This document shows positions 25,035 to 34,288 of a stretch of DNA of 64,000 bases, one piece after another. The DNA is from Peptococcaceae bacterium UBA7702. GTDB lineage: Bacteria; Bacillota; Dehalobacteriia; UBA7702. Within the stretch, counting starts at the first letter, position 1. Each line of letters starts with the position of its first letter. The DNA is taken from assembly GCA_002482535.1 (NCBI GenBank), contig DLGE01000001.1, positions 124,001-188,000 on the forward strand. The letters are read 5' to 3'. A program made the position numbers and the translations under genes. The notes beneath the pieces were generated by a model. It ran no database searches. It worked only from the letters and a program-made list of their open reading frames with translations, and was not told the origin of the DNA.

Positions 25035-26048
25035 ATGACCTGGAAAATCTACATTCCCGATGGGGAACAGGACATTCTGGCAGAAGAATGCTACATGAAA
25101 AGAACCATGGAAAACGCGATGAACGCCGTTTTCCGACATTGCGGCTTCCGTGAAATCGCCACCCCTTCTGTGGAATTTTTTGATTCGTTCAGCGGTCAGC
25201 GAGATATCATTCCCGAAGAGAATATGATCAAGTTCGTCGATGAACAAGGGCGCATTCTTGTTTTAAAACCGGATCTTACGGTACCCTGCGCCCGGGTGGC
25301 GGCGACGAAACTGAAAGATTGCCGCCCCCTGCGGCTCTGTTACTGCCAGAATACCTTTCGCAGTAAAAAAGACCGCTACCTTGATTTGAAAGAGATCACC
25401 CAGGCCGGTTGCGAAATCATCGGCATCGACGGTCCCGCCGCCGACGCGGAAATCATCGCCACGGCCATCAAAACTCTGAAAGCCGCGGGTCTCACTGCCT
25501 TTACCGTCGAGATCGGGCAGGTCAACTATTTCAAAGGTCTGATGAACGATACGGATTTGCCCTTCTGCGAAAAGGACCGCCTCCGTCACCTCATCGAAAA
25601 AAAGGATTTCCTCGGTTTGGAAAAGCAAGTGACCGCCCTCGGCATCGACGGCGATCTGAAAACCGCCCTCATCGAACTGCCTGCCCTCTACGGCGGTACA
25701 GAGATATTAACAAAGATCAGCGGCTATCATTTGACCGGTAAAGCCAAAGCCGCGGTGGAAAATCTCGTCGCGGTGGTGGATATCCTGAAAAAAGCGGGCT
25801 ATGAGCAATATCTGGCCATTGATCTCGGTATGGTCAGCGCCTTATCTTACTATACGGGCATGATCTTCCAGGGTTTTGTTTCCGGTTACGGCACGCCGAT
25901 TCTTTCCGGCGGCAGATACGATCACCTTGTGGAAAAGTTCGGAGCGCCCGACTGTGCCACCGGCTTTTCCGTAAACGTCAATTTTATTATGGATATTTTG
26001 AAAACCAACGGTATTCCGGAAGCCTTCAGAGAGGAGGATCACCGATGA
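25035..26048 (+). CDS. hisZ: ATP phosphoribosyltransferase regulatory subunit
   Basis: A 337-residue HisRS-like protein (class II synthetase fold) without the anticodon-binding role; it contains the synthetase-type motif FRSKKDRYLDLKEITQAGCEIIG. HisZ activates short HisG, which catalyses the first step of histidine synthesis. The start at 25035 (MTWKIYIPDGEQD) is favoured by AAAGGA eight bases upstream; ATGs at 25002 and 25026 are weaker. It overlaps hisG by 4 bases. Its presence fits the short HisG encoded next. Confidence 0.92.
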   Translation: MTWKIYIPDGEQDILAEECYMKRTMENAMNAVFRHCGFREIATPSVEFFDSFSGQRDIIPEENMIKFVDEQGRILVLKPDLTVPCARVAATKLKDCRPLRLCYCQNTFRSKKDRYLDLKEITQAGCEIIGIDGPAADAEIIATAIKTLKAAGLTAFTVEIGQVNYFKGLMNDTDLPFCEKDRLRHLIEKKDFLGLEKQVTALGIDGDLKTALIELPALYGGTEILTKISGYHLTGKAKAAVENLVAVVDILKKAGYEQYLAIDLGMVSALSYYTGMIFQGFVSGYGTPILSGGRYDHLVEKFGAPDCATGFSVNVNFIMDILKTNGIPEAFREEDHR

Positions 26049-26695
26049 AAGTTTTAAATGTGGCCTTGGCCAAAGGTCGTCTTGCCGATATTTCCATGGA
26101 GTTTTTTGAAAAGAGCGGCATCCATTGTCCCGATTTTAACGATCCCAAACGAAAACTGATTCTGACCGACGAAAAGAATAGGCTTCGTTTCTTCCTCGGC
26201 AAACCTTCGGATATCCCCACCTTTGTGGAATACGGCGCCGCCGATATCGGCATCGCCGGCAAAGATACGCTCTTAGAAGAGGAACGGGATCTCTATGAAG
26301 TCCTTGACCTCGGCTTCGGCAGCTGCAAAATATGCGTGGCCGGTCCGGCGGAGCAGAAATCTACCTGGAAGAACAAGCACCGCAAAAAAGTGGCCACCAA
26401 ATATCCCCACATCGCGGAAAAGTATTTCCGGGAAGAAAAAAAGGAACGCGTAGAAATCATCAAGATCAACGGTTCCGTGGAATTGGCTCCCCTCACCGGG
26501 CTGGCCGACGTCATCGTCGATATCGTGGAGAGCGGGGCAACCTTAGCTGCCAACGGTCTCATCGTTTACGAAGACGTGATTGATCATATCTCCGCCCGGA
26601 TGGTGGTGAACAAAGTCAGTATGAAAACAAAAAATGAAATGATTCTGCAACTGATCAACGATTTTAAAAATGAAGTACAACGGAGGAATTTATAA
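26045..26695 (+). CDS. hisG: ATP phosphoribosyltransferase, short form
   Basis: A 216-residue catalytic subunit with VALAKGRLADISMEFFEKSGI at the start, the PRPP-binding GLADVIVDIVESGATLAANGL, and no C-terminal regulatory domain. This is the short HisG that needs HisZ. It condenses ATP with PRPP. A lysine- and histidine-rich stretch in the middle (KNKHRKKVATKYPHIAEKYF) is typical for the family. ATGA overlap with hisZ; hisD follows after 2 bases. Confidence 0.96.
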   Translation: MKVLNVALAKGRLADISMEFFEKSGIHCPDFNDPKRKLILTDEKNRLRFFLGKPSDIPTFVEYGAADIGIAGKDTLLEEERDLYEVLDLGFGSCKICVAGPAEQKSTWKNKHRKKVATKYPHIAEKYFREEKKERVEIIKINGSVELAPLTGLADVIVDIVESGATLAANGLIVYEDVIDHISARMVVNKVSMKTKNEMILQLINDFKNEVQRRNL

Positions 26696-26697
26696 CC

Positions 26698-27990
26698 ATG
26701 AAACGATTCGATTACCGCAACAGTGAGGACTATGGCGAATTAAAAGCATACCTTGCCGAAAGAAAAGAAAATAACAGCGCCGATGTGGAAGATATCGTCA
26801 AGGATATCATCCAAAAAGTCAGAGCCGAAGGCGACGATGCCTTGCGGTTCTATAACGCCAAATTCGACGGCTGCAACGTTTACGACCTAAAGGTCAGCGA
26901 AGCTGAAATCGAAGAAGCCTTTGCCGAAATCGACAAAGAGCTTTTGGCTTCCATCGAAAAAGCCGCCGACAACATCGCCTATTTCCACAAAAAGCAGCTG
27001 GAAAATTCCTGGTTTGAACAGAAAGAAGACGGCACCACTTTGGGTATGCTGATTCAACCGTTAAAAACCGTGGGCATCTACGTCCCCGGCGGCACCGGCG
27101 GCAAAACGCCGCTGCCCTCCTCGGTGCTGATGAATGCCGTTCCCGCCCAGGTGGCCGGTGTGCCTGAGATCATCATGGTGACGCCTCCCGCCGCCGACGG
27201 TACGATCCCCGGCGTGACCCTCGTGGCCGCAAAAATTGCCGGTGTGACAGAAATCTATAAGGTCGGCGGCGCCCAATCCATCGCCGCCCTCGCTTACGGC
27301 ACCGAAACGATTCCCGCCGTGGATAAAATCACCGGCCCCGGTAACGCCTTTGTCGCTACGGCGAAACAGCTTGTTTTCGGCCAGTGCGGCATTGATATGG
27401 TGGCGGGGCCCAGTGAAATCTGCGTGGTTTCCGATAACTCCTCAAACCCGGCGTGGCTTGCTGTGGATCTGCTTTCCCAGGCGGAACACGACAAATTGGC
27501 TGCTTCCTACCTGGTGACCGACGATGAAGAACTGGCTGCAGCCACAGAAAAGGAATTGGAAAAAGCCCTGAAACCCATGGAACGCTACGAAATCGCCAAC
27601 GCTTCATGGGAAGATTACGGCGCCGTCATCCTCTGCAAAGACCTAAATCAATGCTTCGAGGTGGCCAATATCATTGCCCCGGAACACTTGGAAATCGCCG
27701 TTGACGATCCGCTGAACTACATTTATAAGCCGAAAACCGCCGGCGCTCTCTTCCTTGGTCACTATACCCCGGAGGCCTTGGGCGACTATATGGCCGGACC
27801 CAATCATATCCTTCCCACCATCGGTACAGGCCGCTTTTCCTCTCCTTTGAATACCGCGGATTTTATGAAAAAAACCACCATTTTGTGCTATAATAAAGAA
27901 GCGTTCATGAAAGTGCAGGACGATATCGTGCGTTTTGCCAACTCTGAAGGGTTGACGGGGCACGCAAAAAGCGCCTCCATTCGGAAATGA
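26698..27990 (+). CDS. hisD: Histidinol dehydrogenase
   Basis: A 430-residue enzyme with family motifs IYVPGGTGGKTPLPSSVLMNA, GGAQSIAALAYGTETIP, DKITGPGNAFVATAKQ, DMVAGPSEI and the zinc/active-site region LSQAEHDKLAAS. It oxidises histidinol to histidine in two NAD-dependent steps. Length and motif order are normal. Two bases after hisG and seven bases before hisC. Confidence 0.96.
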   Translation: MKRFDYRNSEDYGELKAYLAERKENNSADVEDIVKDIIQKVRAEGDDALRFYNAKFDGCNVYDLKVSEAEIEEAFAEIDKELLASIEKAADNIAYFHKKQLENSWFEQKEDGTTLGMLIQPLKTVGIYVPGGTGGKTPLPSSVLMNAVPAQVAGVPEIIMVTPPAADGTIPGVTLVAAKIAGVTEIYKVGGAQSIAALAYGTETIPAVDKITGPGNAFVATAKQLVFGQCGIDMVAGPSEICVVSDNSSNPAWLAVDLLSQAEHDKLAASYLVTDDEELAAATEKELEKALKPMERYEIANASWEDYGAVILCKDLNQCFEVANIIAPEHLEIAVDDPLNYIYKPKTAGALFLGHYTPEALGDYMAGPNHILPTIGTGRFSSPLNTADFMKKTTILCYNKEAFMKVQDDIVRFANSEGLTGHAKSASIRK

Positions 27991-27997
27991 GGACAGC

Positions 27998-29062
27998 ATG
28001 ATGAGTGGTTACTGGAATCAAAAAACCTGCGGTCTTGATCCTTATACCCCCGGTGAACAGCCCAAGGAAAAGATGATCAAGCTCAATACCAATGAAAATC
28101 CCCTTCCTCCCGGGGAAATGGTGCTTGCGGCGATGAAAGAGGCCGCCAACGGGGATATGCGCCTCTACCCCGATCCCGAGTCCCGTGCTTTGCGGGAGGT
28201 TTTCGCGGATTACGCCCAGGTTGCGCCGGAAAACGTCTTTGTCGGCAACGGCAGCGACGAAGTCCTGGCCTTTGCCTTCGACGCTTTTTTTCAGCCGGGC
28301 AAACCGGTTTTATTCCCCGACATCAGCTACAGCTTTTACCCTGTATACTGCAAGCATTACGGCCTCGATTACCAACAGGTGCCACTGAAAGAGGATTTTA
28401 CCGTTGCTGTCGCCGATTACGACGGGGAAAACGGCGGCATCGTCATCACCAACCCCAACGCCCCCACGGGCATTGCCTTGAGCCGCCGGGAAATCGAGGA
28501 CATTGTCAAAAGAAATCCTGCCGTCGTCGTGGTCATTGATGAAGCCTACGTCCGTTTCGGCGCGGAAAGCGCCGTGCCTCTGATTGAAAAATACCCCAAC
28601 CTTCTGGTGGTACAGACCATGTCCAAATCCCATTCTCTGGCGGGCTTACGGGTGGGTTTTGCCATCGGTAGCCCGGAATTGATTGAGGGGCTCAACCGGG
28701 TGAAAGATTCCTTTAACTCCTATCCCGTGGACCGAATCGCCCAGGCCGGGGCCATTGCTTCCCTGAAAGACGTGGAGACTGTGGAGGCCAACCTCAATAC
28801 CGTGCGGGCGGTGCGGGAAGGCGTCAGCGTGGCTTTGCGCGGCATTGGCTTTGACGTATTGCCTGCCAAAACCAATTTTATCATGATCCGTTACTGGAAT
28901 TGCCCCGCCGAAGAACTGTTTCAATATCTCCGCAGTCAAAAAATCCTGGTACGTCACTTTGATTTGCCGCGGATCAGCGATTATTTGCGGGTGACCATCG
29001 GCTCCAAGGAAGACATGAGAATCTTCCTTGACACGGTGGAAGAATATATAGAAAAGAGGTAA
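27998..29062 (+). CDS. hisC: Histidinol-phosphate aminotransferase
   Basis: A 354-residue PLP aminotransferase with KLNTNENPLPPG, LFPDISYSFYPVY, TNPNAPTGIALS, the PLP lysine in TMSKSHSLAGLRVGF and a C-terminal LRVTIGSKEDM. It transaminates imidazole-acetol phosphate. Two adjacent ATG codons follow GAGGAC. It ends just before hisB. Confidence 0.95.
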   Translation: MMSGYWNQKTCGLDPYTPGEQPKEKMIKLNTNENPLPPGEMVLAAMKEAANGDMRLYPDPESRALREVFADYAQVAPENVFVGNGSDEVLAFAFDAFFQPGKPVLFPDISYSFYPVYCKHYGLDYQQVPLKEDFTVAVADYDGENGGIVITNPNAPTGIALSRREIEDIVKRNPAVVVVIDEAYVRFGAESAVPLIEKYPNLLVVQTMSKSHSLAGLRVGFAIGSPELIEGLNRVKDSFNSYPVDRIAQAGAIASLKDVETVEANLNTVRAVREGVSVALRGIGFDVLPAKTNFIMIRYWNCPAEELFQYLRSQKILVRHFDLPRISDYLRVTIGSKEDMRIFLDTVEEYIEKR

Positions 29063-29066
29063 AGTG

Positions 29067-29645
29067 ATGCGCCAGGCTTCTTTGATCCGAAAAACCAATG
29101 AAACCGAAATCGAGCTTGATCTCGATATTGACGGCGAAGGGAACAGCGAGGTCGAGACAGGGATGGGCTTCTTCGATCACATGCTCTCCCTTTTCGCGAA
29201 GCACAGTGGCTGTGATCTCAACGTCAGCTGCCGGGGCGACCTTTATGTTGACACTCACCATTCCGTGGAGGATATCGGCATTGTTTTGGGAAAAGCCATG
29301 AAAGACGCATTGGGCGATAAGAACGGTATTCGCCGCTACGGCGCGGCGCTGATCCCCATGGATGAGACCTTGGCAGAAGCGGCGGTGGATTTATCCGGCC
29401 GCAGTTACCTTGTGTTCAACGCCGCCTTTACCGCGGAAAAAGCCGGAGAATTCCCCTTGGAAATGATGGAGGAATTCTTCCGCGCCCTGGCTCACAACGC
29501 CGAAATGACCCTCCACATCAATTTGCGCTACGGCAAAAACAACCACCATATGGCCGAGGGCATTTTCAAGGCCTTTGCCCATGCTTTTCAGGAGGCCGCC
29601 GCCTTTGATGGCAATGGGGTGCTTTCCACCAAGGGAGTATTGTAA
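29067..29645 (+). CDS. hisB: Imidazoleglycerol-phosphate dehydratase
   Basis: A 192-residue monofunctional dehydratase with the metal-binding pairs VETGMGFFDHMLSLFAKHSG, DTHHSVEDIGI, RALAHNAEMTLHI and GKNNHHMAEGIFKAFAHAF. It lacks the N-terminal phosphatase domain found in enterobacterial HisB. The start is ATG 29067, two codons after a GTG in frame, with AGAGGTAAAG upstream. It overlaps hisA by one base. Confidence 0.95.
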   Translation: MRQASLIRKTNETEIELDLDIDGEGNSEVETGMGFFDHMLSLFAKHSGCDLNVSCRGDLYVDTHHSVEDIGIVLGKAMKDALGDKNGIRRYGAALIPMDETLAEAAVDLSGRSYLVFNAAFTAEKAGEFPLEMMEEFFRALAHNAEMTLHINLRYGKNNHHMAEGIFKAFAHAFQEAAAFDGNGVLSTKGVL

Positions 29646-30370
29646 TGACTGATTTTCAGATTTTACCGGCCATCGACTTGATCGACGGTCAATGTGTCCG
29701 CCTTGTACAGGGAGACTACAGCAAAAAGACGGTTTTCGCCGACGACCCTGTGGCGAAAGCAAAGGAGTTTTTAGCAAAAGGCGCCCACGCCATACACCTT
29801 GTGGATCTTGACGGCGCCAAGGCGGGATATCCCGTTAATCAGGAGATCGTCAAAGCGGTGCGGCAAGAGACAGGGATGTTTGCTGAAATTGGCGGCGGCA
29901 TTCGCACCATGGCAGATTTGGAAGCATATCTTGACGCCGGTATCGACCGGGTGATTTTAGGCACCGCCGCCGTTCGGGACAAAGCCTTTCTTACCGCGGC
30001 GGCAAAGAAATACGGCAGACAGATCGCCGTAGGCATCGACGCCAAAGACGGCAAGGTCGCCATTGCCGGTTGGGCGGAAAAAAGTGATCTCGACGCCTTT
30101 TCCTTTGCCCAAGTTATCGCCGGTCTCGGCATTGCCACCATCATCTATACCGATATTTCCCGTGATGGGATGCTCGCCGGCCCCAACCTTGAGGCCATGG
30201 CAAAAATGGCGTCCTCGGTGGAAGCCGCGGTGATCGCCTCCGGCGGCGTGACAAAAGACAGCGATGTGGCAGCTTTAAAAGAAACCGGCGTCAGCGGCGT
30301 GATCATCGGCAAGGCAATCTATACCGGCGACGTGAAACTGGAACATATTTTGGGAGAAGAAATGTTATGA
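29645..30370 (+). CDS. hisA: ProFAR isomerase (HisA)
   Basis: A 241-residue beta/alpha barrel with LPAIDLIDGQCVRLVQGDY, HLVDLDGAKAG, EIGGGIR, DRVILGTAAV, TDISRDGMLAGPN and ASGGV, all HisA signatures (catalytic Asp in AIDLIDG and TDISRDG). It follows hisB directly; in most operons hisH stands before it and hisF after it, and both are missing. The one-base overlap on one side and ATGA overlap on the other leave no remnant sequence where they would lie. Confidence 0.95.
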   Translation: MTDFQILPAIDLIDGQCVRLVQGDYSKKTVFADDPVAKAKEFLAKGAHAIHLVDLDGAKAGYPVNQEIVKAVRQETGMFAEIGGGIRTMADLEAYLDAGIDRVILGTAAVRDKAFLTAAAKKYGRQIAVGIDAKDGKVAIAGWAEKSDLDAFSFAQVIAGLGIATIIYTDISRDGMLAGPNLEAMAKMASSVEAAVIASGGVTKDSDVAALKETGVSGVIIGKAIYTGDVKLEHILGEEML

Positions 30371-31008
30371 ACGATTTTATCAAACAGATTCATTTCGATG
30401 AAAAAGGCCTGATCCCCGCCATTGCTTTTGACGTGGTAAGCAGTAAGGTCGTGATGCTGGCCTACATGAACCGGGAATCCATCGAGGAAACCCTATCAAC
30501 GGGTTACTGCACCTATTACAGCCGCAGCCGCCAAAAGCTTTGGCAAAAAGGGGAAAGCAGCGGTCATTTACAGAAATTAAAGGCCATGAAGCTCGACTGT
30601 GACGGCGATACGCTTTTGTTGGAAATCGAACAGACCGGTATGGCCTGCCATACGGGAAATTTCTCCTGCTTTTTCCGGCAGCTGAAAGATGGCGCCTGGG
30701 TGGTAGCCGAAGATGATAACAGCATCGGCCGGGGAATGGCTCTGGAATATGGCATCGTCAAGGAACGGGCGGAACATCCCGTCGAGGGCTCCTATACCAA
30801 TTATCTGCTGCGGGAGGGGGTCGATAAGATCTGTAAGAAGGTTGGCGAGGAGAGTACGGAATGTGTCATCGCCGCCAAAAACCGCTCTCCGGAAGAGCTG
30901 ACTTACGAAGCCGCGGATTTGATTTATCATCTGACGGTCCTCCTCTATGAACAAGGCCTCGACTGGGATGATATCGGAAAAGCGATGCTTTCCCGGCATA
31001 AGAAATAA
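30367..31008 (+). CDS. hisIE: Bifunctional PR-AMP cyclohydrolase / PR-ATP pyrophosphohydrolase
   Basis: A 213-residue fusion. The N-terminal HisI part has VVMLAYMNRESIEETLSTGYCTYYSRSRQKLWQKGESSGH and CDGDTLLLEIEQTGMACHTG (zinc site). The C-terminal HisE part has SYTNYLLREGVDKICKKVGEESTECVIAAKN and EAADLIYHLTVLL. It carries out steps 2 and 3 of the pathway. ATGA overlap with hisA; a terminator closes the operon. Confidence 0.95.
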   Translation: MNDFIKQIHFDEKGLIPAIAFDVVSSKVVMLAYMNRESIEETLSTGYCTYYSRSRQKLWQKGESSGHLQKLKAMKLDCDGDTLLLEIEQTGMACHTGNFSCFFRQLKDGAWVVAEDDNSIGRGMALEYGIVKERAEHPVEGSYTNYLLREGVDKICKKVGEESTECVIAAKNRSPEELTYEAADLIYHLTVLLYEQGLDWDDIGKAMLSRHKK

Positions 31009-31026
31009 AGTATTATTTTTGCAAAT

Positions 31027-31070
31027 AAAGAATCCCCGCCGCCGTCCAGCATGGCGTCGGGGATTCTTTT
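31027..31070 (+). terminator. Terminator of the his operon
   Basis: AAGAATCCCCG pairs with CGGGGATTCTT, with smaller inner pairings, then a T-run; it lies 19 bases after hisIE. Confidence 0.85.
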
Positions 31071-31129
31071 CAGGAAACACAAAAATGATGGCTTTTCTTT
31101 ATTGCTCCGCGATCTTGATTGGCTGGCGT

Positions 31130-32059
31130 TTAACCACGGTAGTTCTGTAACAATTCATAGAGCTGCTTGTGCTTTTTGACAATGACGTCGAGAATGACGC
31201 CGACGGAAAAGGACAGCAGTGAGATGATGCCAAAGGTGACAGAAACGATGAGGGTGGGAAAGCGCAGTACCAGTCCTGTTTTATAAAACTCAATCAGGAT
31301 CGGAATGAACAGGATTAGGGTAATGATGAAGAAAAACAGTGCCGCAAAGCCGAAGAAGGATAGGGGTTTATAATCCTTAAACAGAGAAAAGATCGTTTTC
31401 AAAACCTTGAAGCCGTCGCCGTAGGTATCCAATTTGGAGATGCTTCCCTCTGGCCGGTCCCGGTAGCTAACGGGAATCTCCTTTAGTAAAAAGTTCTTGT
31501 CAATGGTGTGAATCGTCATTTCCGTTTCGATCTCAAAACCCTTGGATAAAACGGGAAAACCTTTCACAAAATTCCTGCTAAAAGCACGGTAGCCGGTCAT
31601 AATATCATTGACTTTGGAATGGAAAAGGCGGTTGATCAATTTTCTTACCAAGACGTTGCCAAAGTTATGAAAGGGGCGCTTGTTTTCTGTAAAATAGGTG
31701 GAGGAAAGCCGGTCGCCGATGACCATATCCGCCTCTCCCTTTAAAACGTAGGACACCATTTCCGCGGCGTTTTCCGGTGGGTAGGTATCGTCACCGTCGA
31801 TCATCAGATAGCAGTCCGCGTCGATATCCCGAAACATACTGCGGATCACATTTCCCTTACCCTGACGGTATTCATTGCGGAGAATCAGCCTGGCATCGTC
31901 CTTCATGAGGGAACTGACGATTTCCACAGAGCGGTCCTTTGAGTTGTTGTTGTAAACATAGATATCAGCCTGAGGCAAGGCTTTTCTGTAATCTTTGATC
32001 ACCTTTTCGATGGTCATCTCCTCGTTATAGCAGGGGATCAATACGGCGACTGTGGACAT
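31130..32059 (-). CDS. Family 2 glycosyltransferase, DPM/GtrB-like
   Basis: A 309-residue protein with VAVLIPCYNEEMTIEKVIKDY, DCYLMIDGDDTYPPENA (metal-binding DxD), DIMTGYRAFSR and two C-terminal membrane spans. The GT-A fold with a bactoprenol-linked-sugar-type C-terminus suggests transfer of a sugar to a lipid carrier, as in GtrB. The start at 32059 (MSTVAV) follows GGAGGT; the upstream extension is rejected. It is divergent from a gtrA-like gene, and a GtrA-GtrB pair for surface glycosylation is plausible. Confidence 0.9.
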   Translation of the reverse strand: MSTVAVLIPCYNEEMTIEKVIKDYRKALPQADIYVYNNNSKDRSVEIVSSLMKDDARLILRNEYRQGKGNVIRSMFRDIDADCYLMIDGDDTYPPENAAEMVSYVLKGEADMVIGDRLSSTYFTENKRPFHNFGNVLVRKLINRLFHSKVNDIMTGYRAFSRNFVKGFPVLSKGFEIETEMTIHTIDKNFLLKEIPVSYRDRPEGSISKLDTYGDGFKVLKTIFSLFKDYKPLSFFGFAALFFFIITLILFIPILIEFYKTGLVLRFPTLIVSVTFGIISLLSFSVGVILDVIVKKHKQLYELLQNYRG

Positions 32060-32224
32060 GGATACCTCCAGTTTAAACATAAGTTTCATCTTTGTTGGGA
32101 TTGTGTGTGATGGTTGACTTTTGTTGTCATTAGAAACATTATACTGTAGCATATAACAAATAACAAGCGTTAATTGGCTTACAATGTCGCTTTTCAGCAA
32201 TGTAAGGCGGAAAGAAATTTAAAA

Positions 32225-32253
32225 TTGTAAAAAATATCCCGATGTGTTAATAT
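32225..32253 (+). promoter_or_regulatory. Promoter upstream of the gtrA-like gene
   Basis: TTGTAA (32225-32230), 17 bases and TAATAT (32248-32253), 32 bases before the start. Confidence 0.5.
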
Positions 32254-32284
32254 ACATGGAGAAAAGGACGAATGTAGGTAAAAA

Positions 32285-32701
32285 ATGACCTTGGATTTCA
32301 TGAAAAAATACAAACGGGTTTTGTTATATCTGATCTTTGGGGTACTGTCGACTCTGGTGAATATCGGGGTCTACGCCTTATGCTACCGATTTTTTGGCTT
32401 TACCAATGTGATCAGCAATATCATTGCCTGGGTCTTGACGGTTCTGTTTGTTTTTGTGACCAATAAGAACTTGGTTTTCGGCAGCAAATCCATGGAAAAG
32501 CAAGTCCTCGTCTATGAATTGGTGACTTTTTACGGTTGCAGAATCGCCACGGGCCTACTGGACCTGGCCATGATGTATATTTTTGTGGATCTGCTCTCCC
32601 TCAATGCCTTGGGCATGAAGGTGATTTCCAACGTCATTGTCATCATCCTTAATTTCATTGCCAGCAAATTGGTTATTTTTAGAAAACACAAGGGAAGCTG
32701 A
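32285..32701 (+). CDS. GtrA-family membrane protein
   Basis: A 138-residue protein with four membrane spans and the family's LLYLIFGVLSTLVNIGVYALCYRF, VLFVFVTNKNLVFGS and NFIASKLVIFRKH. GtrA proteins are thought to flip lipid-linked glucose or other sugars for cell-envelope glycans. It lies divergent from a GtrB-like glycosyltransferase. The ribosome site (GTAGGT) is weak; a second ATG at 32300 is possible. Confidence 0.88.
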   Translation: MTLDFMKKYKRVLLYLIFGVLSTLVNIGVYALCYRFFGFTNVISNIIAWVLTVLFVFVTNKNLVFGSKSMEKQVLVYELVTFYGCRIATGLLDLAMMYIFVDLLSLNALGMKVISNVIVIILNFIASKLVIFRKHKGS

Positions 32702-32722
32702 TTTTAATAGGCATGGAGACAA

Positions 32723-32748
32723 GCATCGCAAGGATGCTTTTCTTTGAT
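32723..32748 (+). terminator. Terminator after gtrA-like gene
   Basis: AGCATC-GCAAG-GATGCT stem followed by TTTCTTT. Confidence 0.65.
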
Positions 32749-32798
32749 TTGGTGACACAAATGATTAAAAATAGAAATGATGCGGAAAATAAATAGAT

Positions 32799-34205
32799 AT
32801 GAAAAAGCCTAAATTGGGGCAAGAAAATTCTTTAGGGACTGCCTCCATCAATAAACTGCTGCTGGATTATACCGTTCCCTGTATCATCGGGATGGTGGTT
32901 TCCGCTGCCTATAATATTGTTGACCAGCTATTTATCGGCCAGAGTATCGGTATGCTGGGGAACGCCGCCACCAACGTGGCCTTCCCCTTGGCCATCATCT
33001 GTACCGCCATTTCCCTGCTCTTCGGGATTGGCGGCGCCGCCAATTTCAACCTCTCCATGGGCGGCGGTGAACAGGAAAAGGCCCGGCTCTACGCCGGTAA
33101 CGCCATCTTCCTGATGGTCACCGTCAGCGTGGTCTTGTCCATCCTCACCTTGGTCTTTTTGAAACCGTTGATGGTGCTTTTCGGCGCCACCGACGAGGTG
33201 CTGTCCTACGCCATGACCTATACCGGCGTCTCCGCCATCGGCTTTCCCTTTCTGATCCTTTCCGTGGCTGGGGGGCATTTGATCCGCGCCGACGGCAGTC
33301 CCGGTTATGCCATGGCCTGTAACATTATCGGCGCTGTCATCAACGCGATCTTAAACCCGATCTTCCTCTTTGGGCTCAAAACCGGCATTGAGGGCGCCGC
33401 TTACGCCACCGTCATCGCCCAGATCATTGCCGGTTCTATGGTGATCTTCTACCTGACGCACTTTAAAACCGTGAAGCTCAACTGGAAAGCCCTGAAACCC
33501 ATTCCCGGTTATTGTTTGCGTGTCGTTACTTTGGGCATGGCGCCCTTTTTCAATCAGTTGGCCATGATGGTGGTGCAGGTGGTTTTGAACAATTCTCTGA
33601 CCTATTACGGCGCTCACTCCCTTTTTGGCAGTGAAATTCCCTTAGCCTGCGCCGGTATCATCACCAAAGTCAATATGCTCTTCTTTGCCGTCGTCATCGG
33701 TATGTCTCAGGGGCTACAACCCATTGTCAGCTTCAATTACGGCGCCGGAAAGTACCTCAGGGTCAAGGAAGCCTACTGGAAAATGGCCGTGGCAGCCACG
33801 GTGATTTCCTTTGTTTCCTTCGTCGTCTTTCAGATTTTTCCCAAAGAGATCATTGCCCTCTTTGGGGAAGGGGACAAGGAATACTTCCTTTTCGCGGAGC
33901 GCTTTTTCCGCATCTTCCTCTTCTGCGTTTTCATCGACGGTATTCAGCCCATTACCGCCAACTTCTTTACGGCCATCGGCAGGCCGGGGAAAGGTGTGTT
34001 CCTTTCCTTGACCCGGCAGGTGATTTTTCTGTTACCCCTGTTGCTGTTGCTGCCGGTATTTTACGGCATGGACGGCATCATGTATTCCGCGCCCATCGCC
34101 GACGCCCTTTCCGCGGTAATCGCCATTGTTTTGGTGATCGGCGAATTTCGCCGGATCAACCGGGATCTGCCGGGATCGGCAGCGGCAAAGAGGATGCCCC
34201 AATAA
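32799..34205 (+). CDS. MATE-family efflux transporter
   Basis: A 468-residue protein with about 12 membrane spans in two similar halves; the first holds PCIIGMVVSAAYNIVDQLFIGQ and the second GLQPIVSFNYGAGKY, both MATE signatures (NorM/MepA-like). It exports cationic drugs or metabolites using ion gradients. Another MATE gene is at 51143 and is only distantly similar. No linked regulator. Substrate unknown. Confidence 0.93.
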   Translation: MKKPKLGQENSLGTASINKLLLDYTVPCIIGMVVSAAYNIVDQLFIGQSIGMLGNAATNVAFPLAIICTAISLLFGIGGAANFNLSMGGGEQEKARLYAGNAIFLMVTVSVVLSILTLVFLKPLMVLFGATDEVLSYAMTYTGVSAIGFPFLILSVAGGHLIRADGSPGYAMACNIIGAVINAILNPIFLFGLKTGIEGAAYATVIAQIIAGSMVIFYLTHFKTVKLNWKALKPIPGYCLRVVTLGMAPFFNQLAMMVVQVVLNNSLTYYGAHSLFGSEIPLACAGIITKVNMLFFAVVIGMSQGLQPIVSFNYGAGKYLRVKEAYWKMAVAATVISFVSFVVFQIFPKEIIALFGEGDKEYFLFAERFFRIFLFCVFIDGIQPITANFFTAIGRPGKGVFLSLTRQVIFLLPLLLLLPVFYGMDGIMYSAPIADALSAVIAIVLVIGEFRRINRDLPGSAAAKRMPQ

Positions 34206-34236
34206 GCCCCTTGGCTTTTGGGACACCCTCTTTTTT
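34189..34236 (+). terminator. Terminator of the first MATE gene
   Basis: GAGGATGCCCCAA pairs with TTGGGACACCCTC (two mismatches), then TTTTTT. The 5' arm lies in the end of the coding region. Confidence 0.65.
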
Positions 34237-34288
34237 AAGGACGGTATGGATAAAGATCGCAATGCGGAGAAAAGGCGGCCTGTGACGG

